Origin: an uncultured Rhodocyclaceae bacterium
GTDB taxonomy: Bacteria; Pseudomonadota; Gammaproteobacteria; Burkholderiales; Rhodocyclaceae
Reading direction: 5' to 3'
NCBI GenBank assembly: GCA_900549295.1
Contig: URNG01000053.1
Coordinates: forward strand, 1 to 20,581
Length of the DNA stretch: 20,581 bases
Shown one piece after another: positions 7,066 to 13,755 of this stretch; positions within the stretch are counted from its first letter, which is position 1; every line of letters starts with the position of its first letter. The notes under the pieces were generated by a model. The model was not told the origin of the DNA, searched no databases, and saw only the letters and a program-made list of their open reading frames with translations. Made by a program: the position numbers and the translations under genes.

Positions 7066-9267
7066 ATGCAGGGGGCGACTGAGGGGGCGGCTGCTGATCC
7101 GGAAGAATCCATAGCGCCACAGGCCGCGCTGTGGCTGCTGGCGAGTCTGGCGGCGCTCCATCGCCAGCCCTTCGATGCCGAATTGGTCATCAAGCGTTTT
7201 CCGCCCCCTTTCGACCTGCCGACCCTGATCGAAGCGCTCAACGCCCTGGGCATCAAGGCCGGGCTGACCCACTGGCCGGAAACGGAGTTGTCGGCATTGC
7301 CCCTGCCCGCCGTGGCACTGCTGGCCGCTCCCGCCCCCGCGACGGAGCCGGAATCTGCCGCAACAGAAAGCGCCGAACCCTCCCCGCCAACCACCACGCT
7401 CATTCCGGCCCTGATCGTCCAGCACGGCGACGACACCCTGGCCTGGGTCAAACCAGGGCAGTCCGCACCGGAAACGCTGTCCCTCGCCGCCGCCCAGGCG
7501 CAGGCCACCCCCGTGCTCCTGCTGGTAGCCCAGGCCGATCCCCCCGCGACGGAATCCACGCAGCGCACCGCCATCCCGGAAACGCAGAAAAAACCCTTCG
7601 GCTTCTCCTGGTTCATCCCCGAACTCCTGCGCCACAAAGCCCTCTGGCGCGACGTGCTGCTCGCCAGCCTGTCCATCCAGCTCGTCGGTCTGGCCACGCC
7701 GCTCTTCACCCAGGTCATCATCGACAAGGTCATCGCCCACCATTCCGAAAGCACCCTCGTCGTGCTGGGCGTGGCGCTGGTGGTGTTCATGTTCTTCACC
7801 AGCGGCATGAGCTGGCTGCGCCAGTATCTGGTGCTGCACACCGGCAGCCGCATCGATGCGGTGCTGGGCGACAAGGTCCTGCGCCATCTGCTGCACCTGC
7901 CCCTGCCGTACTTCGAGAACCGCCCCACCGGCACCCTGGTGGCCCGGCTGCACGGCGTCGAGCAACTGCGCGAATTCATCTCCGGCGCGGCGGTGAGCCT
8001 GGTGCTCGACCTGCCCTTCCTGCTCATCTTTCTGGCGGTGATGTTCGCCTACAGTTGGCAACTGACCCTGATTGCCGTCGGCATTCTGGCGCTCATCGTC
8101 ATTGCCAGCCTCGTCATGGTGCCGATCTTCCGGGCGCGTCTGGACACCCAATTCCTGCTCGGCGCGCGCAATCAGGCTTTTCTCACCGAGTACCTGGCCG
8201 GCATGGCCACGGTCAAATCCCTGCAACTGGAACCGGACGTCGGCAAGCGCTACGGCACCTATCTGGCGCAATACCTCTCGGCGGGTTTCGCCACCAAGCA
8301 GGTCGGCAACACCTACAACGTCGTCGCCAACGGGCTGGAACAAGTGATGACGCTCGCCATCCTCATCGTCGGCGCGTGGTATGTGATGCAGCCTGATGTG
8401 GGCATGACCGTCGGCATGCTGGTCGCCTTCCAGATGTTCGCCAGCCGCATGAGCCAGCCCCTGCTGCGTCTGGTCGGGCTGTGGCAGGAATTCCAGCAGG
8501 CCAGCATCTCCGTCAAGCGCCTGGGCGACATCCTCGACATGCCGCAGGAACCCTTCACCCTCACCCCGCAGCGCGCCGCCGGCGGCGAAGGCCGGATCGA
8601 CATCCGCGACGTCGGTTTCCGCTACTCCGAACAACACCCCTGGCTCTACCGCAACCTGAATCTTGCCATTCCCACCGGCAAACTCACCGTGCTGATGGGG
8701 CCGAGCGGCTGCGGCAAGAGCACGCTGGCCAAGCTGATGCAGGGGTTCTACTGGCCGCAGGAAGGGCAAATCACGCTGGACGGGCGCGACATCCGCCAGC
8801 TTGCCGCCAACGAACTGCGCGCCACCTTCGGCGTGGTGCCGCAGGAAACGGTGCTGTTCTCCGGCACCGTGTACGACAACCTGGTCATGGCGCATCCCCA
8901 CGCCAGCTTCGAGGACGTGATCGCCGCCTGCCGCGCCGCGGAAATCCACGAGGTGATCGAAAAGCTGCCCAACGGCTATCAGACCGAAATCGGCGAACGC
9001 GGCACCGGGCTATCCGGCGGGCAGCGCCAGCGCATCGCCATCGCCCGCGCCCTGCTCAAGCGGCCCAAGGTGCTGATCTTCGACGAAGCTATCTCCAACC
9101 TGGATCAGCAGACCGCCGAACATTTCGCCCAGACCATCAACCGCCTCAAGGGCAAGGTGACGATGATCTTCATCACCCATCAGGTGCCCAAGGGCTTGCA
9201 GGTGGATGAGGTCGTGAATATGGGCAGCCATGCGGTGCATGTGAGTTTGGTGAAGGAGGAAATGTGA
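7066..9267 (+). CDS. Type I secretion ABC exporter, HlyB-like, with Cys-less C39-like N-domain
   Basis: 733 residues. The N-terminal part (about 12-155) resembles the C39-peptidase-like domain of RTX-toxin exporters. I see no catalytic cysteine near its start, so it should bind rather than cut its cargo. It is interrupted by an Ala/Pro/Thr/Glu-rich insertion at about 82-113. The membrane domain follows, with helices between about 197 and 455. The ATPase domain has Walker A GPSGCGKST (545-553), Q-loop VVPQE, signature LSGGQRQR (649-656), Walker B VLIFDEA (669-675) and H-loop H705. It would export C-terminal-signal RTX proteins from cytoplasm to medium together with a membrane-fusion protein and a TolC-like channel, neither of which is in the window. 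Its TGA overlaps the ATG of the next small ORF (TGATG). Confidence 0.93.
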   Translation: MQGATEGAAADPEESIAPQAALWLLASLAALHRQPFDAELVIKRFPPPFDLPTLIEALNALGIKAGLTHWPETELSALPLPAVALLAAPAPATEPESAATESAEPSPPTTTLIPALIVQHGDDTLAWVKPGQSAPETLSLAAAQAQATPVLLLVAQADPPATESTQRTAIPETQKKPFGFSWFIPELLRHKALWRDVLLASLSIQLVGLATPLFTQVIIDKVIAHHSESTLVVLGVALVVFMFFTSGMSWLRQYLVLHTGSRIDAVLGDKVLRHLLHLPLPYFENRPTGTLVARLHGVEQLREFISGAAVSLVLDLPFLLIFLAVMFAYSWQLTLIAVGILALIVIASLVMVPIFRARLDTQFLLGARNQAFLTEYLAGMATVKSLQLEPDVGKRYGTYLAQYLSAGFATKQVGNTYNVVANGLEQVMTLAILIVGAWYVMQPDVGMTVGMLVAFQMFASRMSQPLLRLVGLWQEFQQASISVKRLGDILDMPQEPFTLTPQRAAGGEGRIDIRDVGFRYSEQHPWLYRNLNLAIPTGKLTVLMGPSGCGKSTLAKLMQGFYWPQEGQITLDGRDIRQLAANELRATFGVVPQETVLFSGTVYDNLVMAHPHASFEDVIAACRAAEIHEVIEKLPNGYQTEIGERGTGLSGGQRQRIAIARALLKRPKVLIFDEAISNLDQQTAEHFAQTINRLKGKVTMIFITHQVPKGLQVDEVVNMGSHAVHVSLVKEEM

Positions 9268-9416
9268 TGCGATGGCAATTCGGCAACTGGAACCGCAAAC
9301 TGCACGCGCTCGAAGCCTTCAACGACCAGTATTTCTTCAACTTGCCGGACGGAAAGAACCTGGGGGGTGAAGAAAAAGGGGAATGTGCAAATGAAATGTG
9401 GATGGCGGCGGCGTAA
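9267..9416 (+). pseudogene. Relic of an SPM cassette (internally deleted), 49 codons
   Basis: A short ORF whose ATG overlaps the exporter stop. Its first part, WNRKLHALEAFN-QYFFNLP, matches the SPM region of both large downstream proteins almost exactly. Its last part, GKN followed by ECANEMWMAAA, matches the C-terminus of the 10136-12166 protein (GKN followed by ECANEIWRIAA). About 150 codons between NLP and GKN are missing, as is everything upstream of the SPM middle. It therefore looks like both ends of a third cassette tail joined by deletion. A peptide could still be made through coupling with the exporter, but a function is doubtful. Confidence 0.75.
9286..9347 (+). repeat. Third, partial copy of the SPM repeat
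   Basis: These 62 bp align without gaps to 11610-11671 with two mismatches (A for G in the codon after the AAC at 9322-9324, and T for C in the Leu codon near the end). The same segment occurs again at offset +3092 in the RTX gene. It is the nucleotide basis for calling the small ORF a relic. Confidence 0.85.
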
Positions 9417-9583
9417 ATAATAGATTTTGGTTGTTAATTGCTCCGATTGGAATGATAAATAGGCCTGCATTACTGATTTTAATTTCTGTGAGATTGCTGC
9501 CAGTACATTTTTTGCTTGCCTCACCCAAGCTGCCATGGCGTTCCAAAGTGGCTTTATTGGCTTGCTTAACGAGTAAAAATTAG
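9398..9583 (+). CDS. Small hydrophobic ORF between relic and membrane gene, uncertain
   Basis: 61 codons from a GTG lying inside the relic tail, in another frame. The product is rich in Leu/Ile/Val with one or two possible membrane segments (FWLLIAPIGMI and ALLILISVRLL) and a basic C-terminal part. I do not recognise it. The start has no good ribosome-binding site. It sits where the next cassette has its partner gene, immediately behind an SPM tail, so it might be the remains of a partner gene. It could equally be a chance ORF in AT-rich DNA. The rest of 9417-9614 shows nothing else. Confidence 0.25.
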   Translation: MDGGGVNNRFWLLIAPIGMINRPALLILISVRLLPVHFLLASPKLPWRSKVALLACLTSKN

Positions 9584-10660
9584 AACCGGCCGTGAATAAT
9601 GAGTGGAGAGGAAAATGCAATTGAAAGACAGGGGCGATAGAGTGAGCGATGAACGTAAATTGACCTTGACAGGCAAAGGCTGGGGTCAGGGGTTTTTCGC
9701 TTACAGGTTGATAGAGGTAAGAAAAATGGCATGGTTATTGGTTTCCGTCCTGCTGATACAGGTAATTGGCTTTTTTTTTCTTGGCAATATTCGATTTGCA
9801 GCTGGGGTTCCGGGCGATCATTGGGGGATGTTTTTTATTGAAAAATTCCATCCGGTGGTTTGGGGTTTTATAAGAAATGGCTGGCTTCTATATGTTGTAT
9901 GTTTTATATTCTTTTGGGTAAAAACAAGGTCCTTATTATTTTGCGTAGCAGGCTTCTTCTTGGCAATAGTTGCGGTGGCGATATTTGATTTTTTTGTAAT
10001 CCCTCCCGGCCATGACAAATTAATGTTTTTTCGGTTTGATTTAATTGGGCTGGTTATTGCGCTATCTTTTGTTATTTTTTCTTCTGCAATAAGATCTGTT
10101 TTTTCTAAATTTTCTTGTGAGGCTCGTTAATTTATATGGCTACTTTGACTGTTTACATTGTAAATAAAGGCTCTCCATTCCTTGCTGACAACGGGGCCAC
10201 ACATTATTCTGGTGAAGGTCATATGTTCTTTGAGATTACTGGCCAAACGGGGCAGCCTGATGAGTCATGGGGTAATCAACCCTCTGGAGTGATTCCTGGG
10301 GAGAAAGAGCTATATTACCATCGAGACAAATCTGTTTCTTTTGATGTTTCTGATGAGCAGGCGCAGAAAGCTAGAGAATTTGCAGAAAATAATGTTAACG
10401 ACAGGGCTGGAAATTTCGGTGAATGGGTTCCATGGAACAGTTGTATTGATTTTACGTGGGGAGCTCTAAATGAGGCGGGGATACATTCAACGTCTCCAAT
10501 TTGGAAAGAGGGGCATTGGTATCCGGAGGATGATGTAGAAAACTTACAAGAGGCATTGGAGGAATATGACAGAAAGAGGAATGGGCGTGAGCCAGAGGGT
10601 TTCTTTGGTCGCCTTGGTAAAAATATCCAAGACTTGTGGAAACGTGCCAAAGATTGGATT
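9417..10660. other. AT-rich module 1 (partner gene plus N-terminal effector domain)
   Basis: Base composition changes sharply to AT-rich straight after the relic stop and back to GC-rich close to the Asp-Pro codons of the 10136 gene. The module thus spans the membrane gene and the N-terminal domain of the next gene and ends inside that coding sequence. Codon use (AAT, AAA, GAA, TTT) differs from the flanking GC-rich genes. This suggests one transferred unit. Confidence 0.7.
9615..10130 (+). CDS. Multi-pass membrane protein of unknown family, possible immunity/partner of the next gene
   Basis: 171 residues from the ATG at 9615, with GGAG at 9605-9608. An in-frame ATG at 9726 has an even better AGAGG seven to eight bases upstream and would give 134 residues starting right at the first membrane helix, so the start is open. 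Four hydrophobic segments lie at about 38-57, 89-102, 106-128 and 141-158. A short loop between the first two includes PGDHWGMFFIEKFHP. I recognise no family. The gene is AT-rich, unlike the exporter before it, and ends 5 bp before the ATG of the predicted Cys-hydrolase fusion, so the two are surely co-translated. Small membrane proteins next to toxins are often immunity proteins; that role is inference here. Confidence 0.7.
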   Translation: MQLKDRGDRVSDERKLTLTGKGWGQGFFAYRLIEVRKMAWLLVSVLLIQVIGFFFLGNIRFAAGVPGDHWGMFFIEKFHPVVWGFIRNGWLLYVVCFIFFWVKTRSLLFCVAGFFLAIVAVAIFDFFVIPPGHDKLMFFRFDLIGLVIALSFVIFSSAIRSVFSKFSCEAR

Positions 10661-12166
10661 TGGCCCCGTGACCCTCTAATTCTCGACCTGGACGGCAACG
10701 GCCTTGAAACTGTCGGCCTCGCTGCCAACATCTACTTCGACCACGACGGCGACGGCGTATTGACCCGTACCGGTTGGTCTGGCCAGACCGACGCCCTGCT
10801 GGTCTGGGACAGAAATGCCAACGGTCGCATCGACACCGGCGCAGAACTGTTCGGCGACTTCACGCCGCTGCCCAATGGCACGCTGGCCCCCAACGGTTTC
10901 GCCGCGCTCGCGGCCCTGGACGGCAACGGCGACGGCATCATCGACGCCGCTGACCCGGCCTTTGCCGAACTCAAACTTTGGCGCGATGCCGACCAGAACG
11001 GATCGACGGGCGCCGGCGAACTGATTTCCCTCGCCGATGCGGGCATCCTCAGCCTGAATCTGGCCAACACCCTCAAGAACCAGAATCTTGCCAACGGCAA
11101 CCAACTGGCCCGCGAAGGCAGCTTCACCCGCACGGACGGCACGACCTCGGCGATGGGCGAATTCAATCTTGCCACCGACACCTTCAATACGAAATTTGCC
11201 GAACAGATCGAAGTCCCCGAAGCCCTCAAAACCCTGCCCAACATGCAAGGGGCGGGCAAGGTGCGCGAGCTTCGGCAAGCCGCGACCCAGTCGGACGGCG
11301 TGGCCAGCCTGCTGGCCCAATTCCAGAACGCCGCCACCCGTGCCGAGCAAAAGGCCTTGATCGACCAACTGCTCACCGCCTGGGCCGATACGTCCGGTAT
11401 GGCAAAAAGCCTGGAAGAACGCGCCCAGGGCCAATACATCATCCAGTACGAAGCCTTCGGCAACGACCGGCGCTCCGACCACATCAAATCCGCCACCGCC
11501 GGTCTTGGCGGCCTGACCTTGGGCAGCGGATCGGTCAACGATATTGCAGTAGCCATGACGGATTTCCACGCCAGCCAGATTACTGAAACCTATCGCACGC
11601 TCATCAGCGACTGGAACCGCAAACTGCACGCGCTCGAAGCCTTCAACGGCCAGTATTTCTTCAACCTGCCGACACAGAAAAGCCAGACCGGCAACGCCAG
11701 TTGGGGGATGACCGTCACCACCACGTCCGGCAGCACCCAAAACAGCGGCGGCGTCACCATGACCTACAGCGTGCCGACCCTGAAGCTCAATTTCTCGGTA
11801 GATCAACTCAACCTGCTGCAACAGGCCTACGACAGCCTGAGCGAAAGCGTTTACGCCAACCTGGTCATGCAGACGCGGCTGAAACCCTACCTCGACCAGA
11901 TCGAACTCGTCATCGACAACGACGGCATCCGGCTGGATGCTGCGGCACTGAACCAGAAACTGGCCGAGAAAAAGGCCACTGATCCCGAGAACTATCTGGC
12001 CGACCTGTTCGAGCTGGACAAATATGCCGGCCATTTCCTCGCCGGCACCAATTGGGTGGGGTTTGCCGACCTCGACAGCGTGATCGAAAGCACCCCGTTG
12101 ACGGCGGGAAAAAATACGAGCTGGTTGGACGAGTGCGCGAATGAAATATGGAGGATTGCGGCGTGA
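10136..12166 (+). CDS. Orphan effector cassette: predicted Cys/His hydrolase domain fused to FrpC-like self-processing module, no RTX repeats
   Basis: 676 residues. The AT-rich N-terminal domain (1 to about 170) has H29 in GEGHMFFEI and C103 in WNSCIDFTWGALNEAGI. The His-before-Cys order recalls circularly permuted papain-like or NlpC/P60-like hydrolases; this is inference and could be tested by fold prediction. A Lys/Arg/Trp-rich linker leads to PRDPLILDLDGNG at 177-189. This is the start of a self-processing module like that of Neisseria FrpC, whose Asp-Pro bond (here D179-P180) is cut autocatalytically when calcium binds. Calcium-loop-like motifs follow: DHDGDGVLTRTGW, DRNANGRIDTGAELFG, DGNGDGIIDAAD and DADQNGSTGAGEL. 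Residues 179-619 are identical to the RTX protein downstream. The last 57 diverge and end in ECANEIWRIAA. No RTX repeats and no obvious type I signal are present. Confidence 0.88.
   Translation: MATLTVYIVNKGSPFLADNGATHYSGEGHMFFEITGQTGQPDESWGNQPSGVIPGEKELYYHRDKSVSFDVSDEQAQKAREFAENNVNDRAGNFGEWVPWNSCIDFTWGALNEAGIHSTSPIWKEGHWYPEDDVENLQEALEEYDRKRNGREPEGFFGRLGKNIQDLWKRAKDWIWPRDPLILDLDGNGLETVGLAANIYFDHDGDGVLTRTGWSGQTDALLVWDRNANGRIDTGAELFGDFTPLPNGTLAPNGFAALAALDGNGDGIIDAADPAFAELKLWRDADQNGSTGAGELISLADAGILSLNLANTLKNQNLANGNQLAREGSFTRTDGTTSAMGEFNLATDTFNTKFAEQIEVPEALKTLPNMQGAGKVRELRQAATQSDGVASLLAQFQNAATRAEQKALIDQLLTAWADTSGMAKSLEERAQGQYIIQYEAFGNDRRSDHIKSATAGLGGLTLGSGSVNDIAVAMTDFHASQITETYRTLISDWNRKLHALEAFNGQYFFNLPTQKSQTGNASWGMTVTTTSGSTQNSGGVTMTYSVPTLKLNFSVDQLNLLQQAYDSLSESVYANLVMQTRLKPYLDQIELVIDNDGIRLDAAALNQKLAEKKATDPENYLADLFELDKYAGHFLAGTNWVGFADLDSVIESTPLTAGKNTSWLDECANEIWRIAA
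10670..10675 (+). other. Predicted autocatalytic Asp-Pro cleavage site, orphan protein
   Basis: Codons GAC CCT encode D179-P180 at the head of the FrpC-like module. In FrpC the equivalent Asp-Pro bond breaks on calcium binding, and the freed Asp can form an isopeptide bond with a lysine. The base-for-base identity with the second gene begins at this GAC. The preceding Arg codon already differs (CGT against CGC). Confidence 0.75.
10670..11992 (+). repeat. SPM direct repeat, copy A (1,323 bp)
   Basis: Compared with 13762-15084 this stretch appears identical base for base at a constant offset of 3,092 bp; shadow reading frames on both strands also agree. It begins on the Asp codon of the DP site and ends on a codon boundary (GAG AAC, then TAT against CAT). 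Beyond 11992 the two genes stay homologous but diverge at once (for example CTGTTCGAGCTG against CTGCTCGACTTG). Such a sharp step from identity to divergence suggests recent gene conversion or recombination. Confidence 0.92.
12150..12154 (+). promoter_or_regulatory. Ribosome-binding site inside the orphan SPM tail
   Basis: GGAGG lies within the last codons of the orphan protein, eight bases before the GTG at 12163. That GTG overlaps the orphan stop as GTGA. It decides the start of the following gene and couples its translation to the cassette before it. Confidence 0.65.
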
Positions 12167-13251
12167 GTGAAAACCATCGCTTATTCAAGGGGTCAATAGG
12201 TCAAAAATGGAATTTTGAAATTAATAATATTCTGGCTGCGGCATGGGTTGGGGTATTGGGCATATTAATATTATTTTATGTTGAAAATTATATTTTCAAC
12301 AATAGATCATTTGTTGCAGTCAATAAAGAAGAATATAGAAACATATACTTTTCCCCGGATCAAAAACTCATAACTTTTGACTATTGCAACAAAGAAGGTT
12401 GCAATAACTTAATATATGAAGTTGGGTCGGGGTTATTTTTTCAATACGTTCACGACAAAGGGGTAAATATCACAAATCTAAGCTTTTCTCCAAGTGGCGA
12501 GCAAATTGTATTTGTCGCTAGAAAAAGTGGTTGGTTTGGCCATGGAGAGGAAATGTGTTTAGTAACAGGGGAGTATGGGAGCGGTCAATTCAGAACTATT
12601 GGCGAGTGCGAGGCAATAAAGGCCTATCCGAAATTTTCCAGCGAAAATCACATTTTGTTTTGGAGAAGCAAAGAGAAAGCTGACAAAAAATCACAAATAA
12701 TATTGGCCGAGGCAAATAAAGAAAACGGACAAACAAAATCAATTGACATTGAAAACATTGGTTACCTTTTTCGCCCTTCTGCGCTTTCGTTTTTTGAAAA
12801 CAAAGATGAAGCTGTTTTTTCTGACTACGGAATTTCCGAGAAAAACAATGGTAATGAAAAAAATGAATATTTTGATAAGATATGGATGTTTTCAAGAGAG
12901 GGGAAAAGGGTGTTTCCGGTTGAAACCGGAATGAATTATTCGTCAAAACCTGTTGCAATAAAATCGGATGGGCGGATTTTATTTATCGGGCGAAGTCCGG
13001 CAAGTGAAAAAAACGGGGTTTTTGAATACGAAATATATTCGTATAAAGAAAACTCAAAAAAGCAATTAACAAATTTTGGCTCTTATATATCAGGATTTGA
13101 CGCAACCCTGGATGGAAGTAAGCTAGTGCTGGCGATTGAAGATTTAAGCGACGGAAAATCGAGCCTCGTTGTGCTCAACCTTGAATCCAAAGAAATTCAG
13201 AAAATTGTGCCGAAAGATATTTCTAAGTTATTAATTACTATCCATCAATAG
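12163..13251 (+). CDS. Membrane-anchored beta-propeller-like protein, possible immunity/partner of the PLA2-RTX protein
   Basis: 362 residues from the GTG at 12163, chosen because of GGAGG at 12150-12154 and the GTGA overlap; an ATG at 12148 would add five residues. A single membrane helix lies at about 20-42 (AAAWVGVLGILILFYVENYIF), followed by a large domain that should face the periplasm. That domain has repeated TolB/PD40-like blade motifs: IYFSPDQKLITFDY, LSFSPSGEQIVFVAR, PKFSSENHILFW, AIKSDGRILFIG and ATLDGSKLVLAIE. Beta-propellers of this kind bind proteins. The gene is strongly AT-rich and ends 9 bp before the PLA2-RTX gene. By position it is the counterpart of the membrane gene before the orphan. 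An inhibitor of the adjacent PLA2-like domain is plausible but unproven. Confidence 0.75.
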   Translation: MSENHRLFKGSIGQKWNFEINNILAAAWVGVLGILILFYVENYIFNNRSFVAVNKEEYRNIYFSPDQKLITFDYCNKEGCNNLIYEVGSGLFFQYVHDKGVNITNLSFSPSGEQIVFVARKSGWFGHGEEMCLVTGEYGSGQFRTIGECEAIKAYPKFSSENHILFWRSKEKADKKSQIILAEANKENGQTKSIDIENIGYLFRPSALSFFENKDEAVFSDYGISEKNNGNEKNEYFDKIWMFSREGKRVFPVETGMNYSSKPVAIKSDGRILFIGRSPASEKNGVFEYEIYSYKENSKKQLTNFGSYISGFDATLDGSKLVLAIEDLSDGKSSLVVLNLESKEIQKIVPKDISKLLITIHQ

Positions 13252-13755
13252 GAGTGAATCATGGCTGCTGGTTTTGTCATTGGGGCTGTTGGATTATCAG
13301 CGTTCGCAAGCGTGCTATATAACAACCTTGGGTTCTATGGAAATTGGGGAGGGAAAGGTTGGTCTGGGGGGTCTAATGATGGCGATAATATTGACTGGAA
13401 CGTTCCAGGGAAAGACGCCCTTGATGAGGCATTTAAATCCCATGATAAAAGATATTATGAGGCGGAGCAAGATAAAAGAAACGGTGTGATTGACGACAAA
13501 GAATATGATCGCAGAATATACGAGGCTGACAAAAGACTTGTCGACGATATGAGATCGGTCGATACATCAAAATTCCCAAACCCAGCCGAAGCCAGAAATG
13601 CTGGAGATATGAAACGCAGAGCTGATGGCTATTTCAGGGCAAAAAACTGGCTTTATGAAAAAGGTGAAGCGTTTAAACCTTATGGCGAAATGGGGCCTAA
13701 GGAAATGTATCGGCTTCCAAATTCAAAATTCCAAGGTGCAAAAACCTGGCAGCCG
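12167..13755. other. AT-rich module 2 (beta-propeller gene plus PLA2-like domain)
   Basis: The sequence turns AT-rich immediately after the orphan stop and returns to GC-rich within a few bases of the Asp-Pro codons at 13762. As in module 1, the borders are an SPM tail on the left and an SPM head on the right, so the unit is a complete upstream gene plus part of the next gene. I see no insertion-sequence ends, direct target duplications or integrase at either border. Confidence 0.7.

Noticed and set aside
6943..8949. 668-codon ORF on the minus strand
   Set aside because: It is antisense to the ABC exporter, whose motifs are unmistakable. The minus product is Gly/Gln/His-rich low-complexity sequence.
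13274..13489. 71-codon ORF in frame 2
   Set aside because: It overlaps the PLA2-like N-terminal domain of the RTX gene, which has the better ribosome-binding site and recognisable motifs.
9417..13755. Insertion sequence or phage as the carrier of the AT-rich modules
   Set aside because: I saw no transposase, integrase, terminal inverted repeats or target duplications. Borders fall inside coding sequence at SPM tail and head, which fits homologous recombination better.
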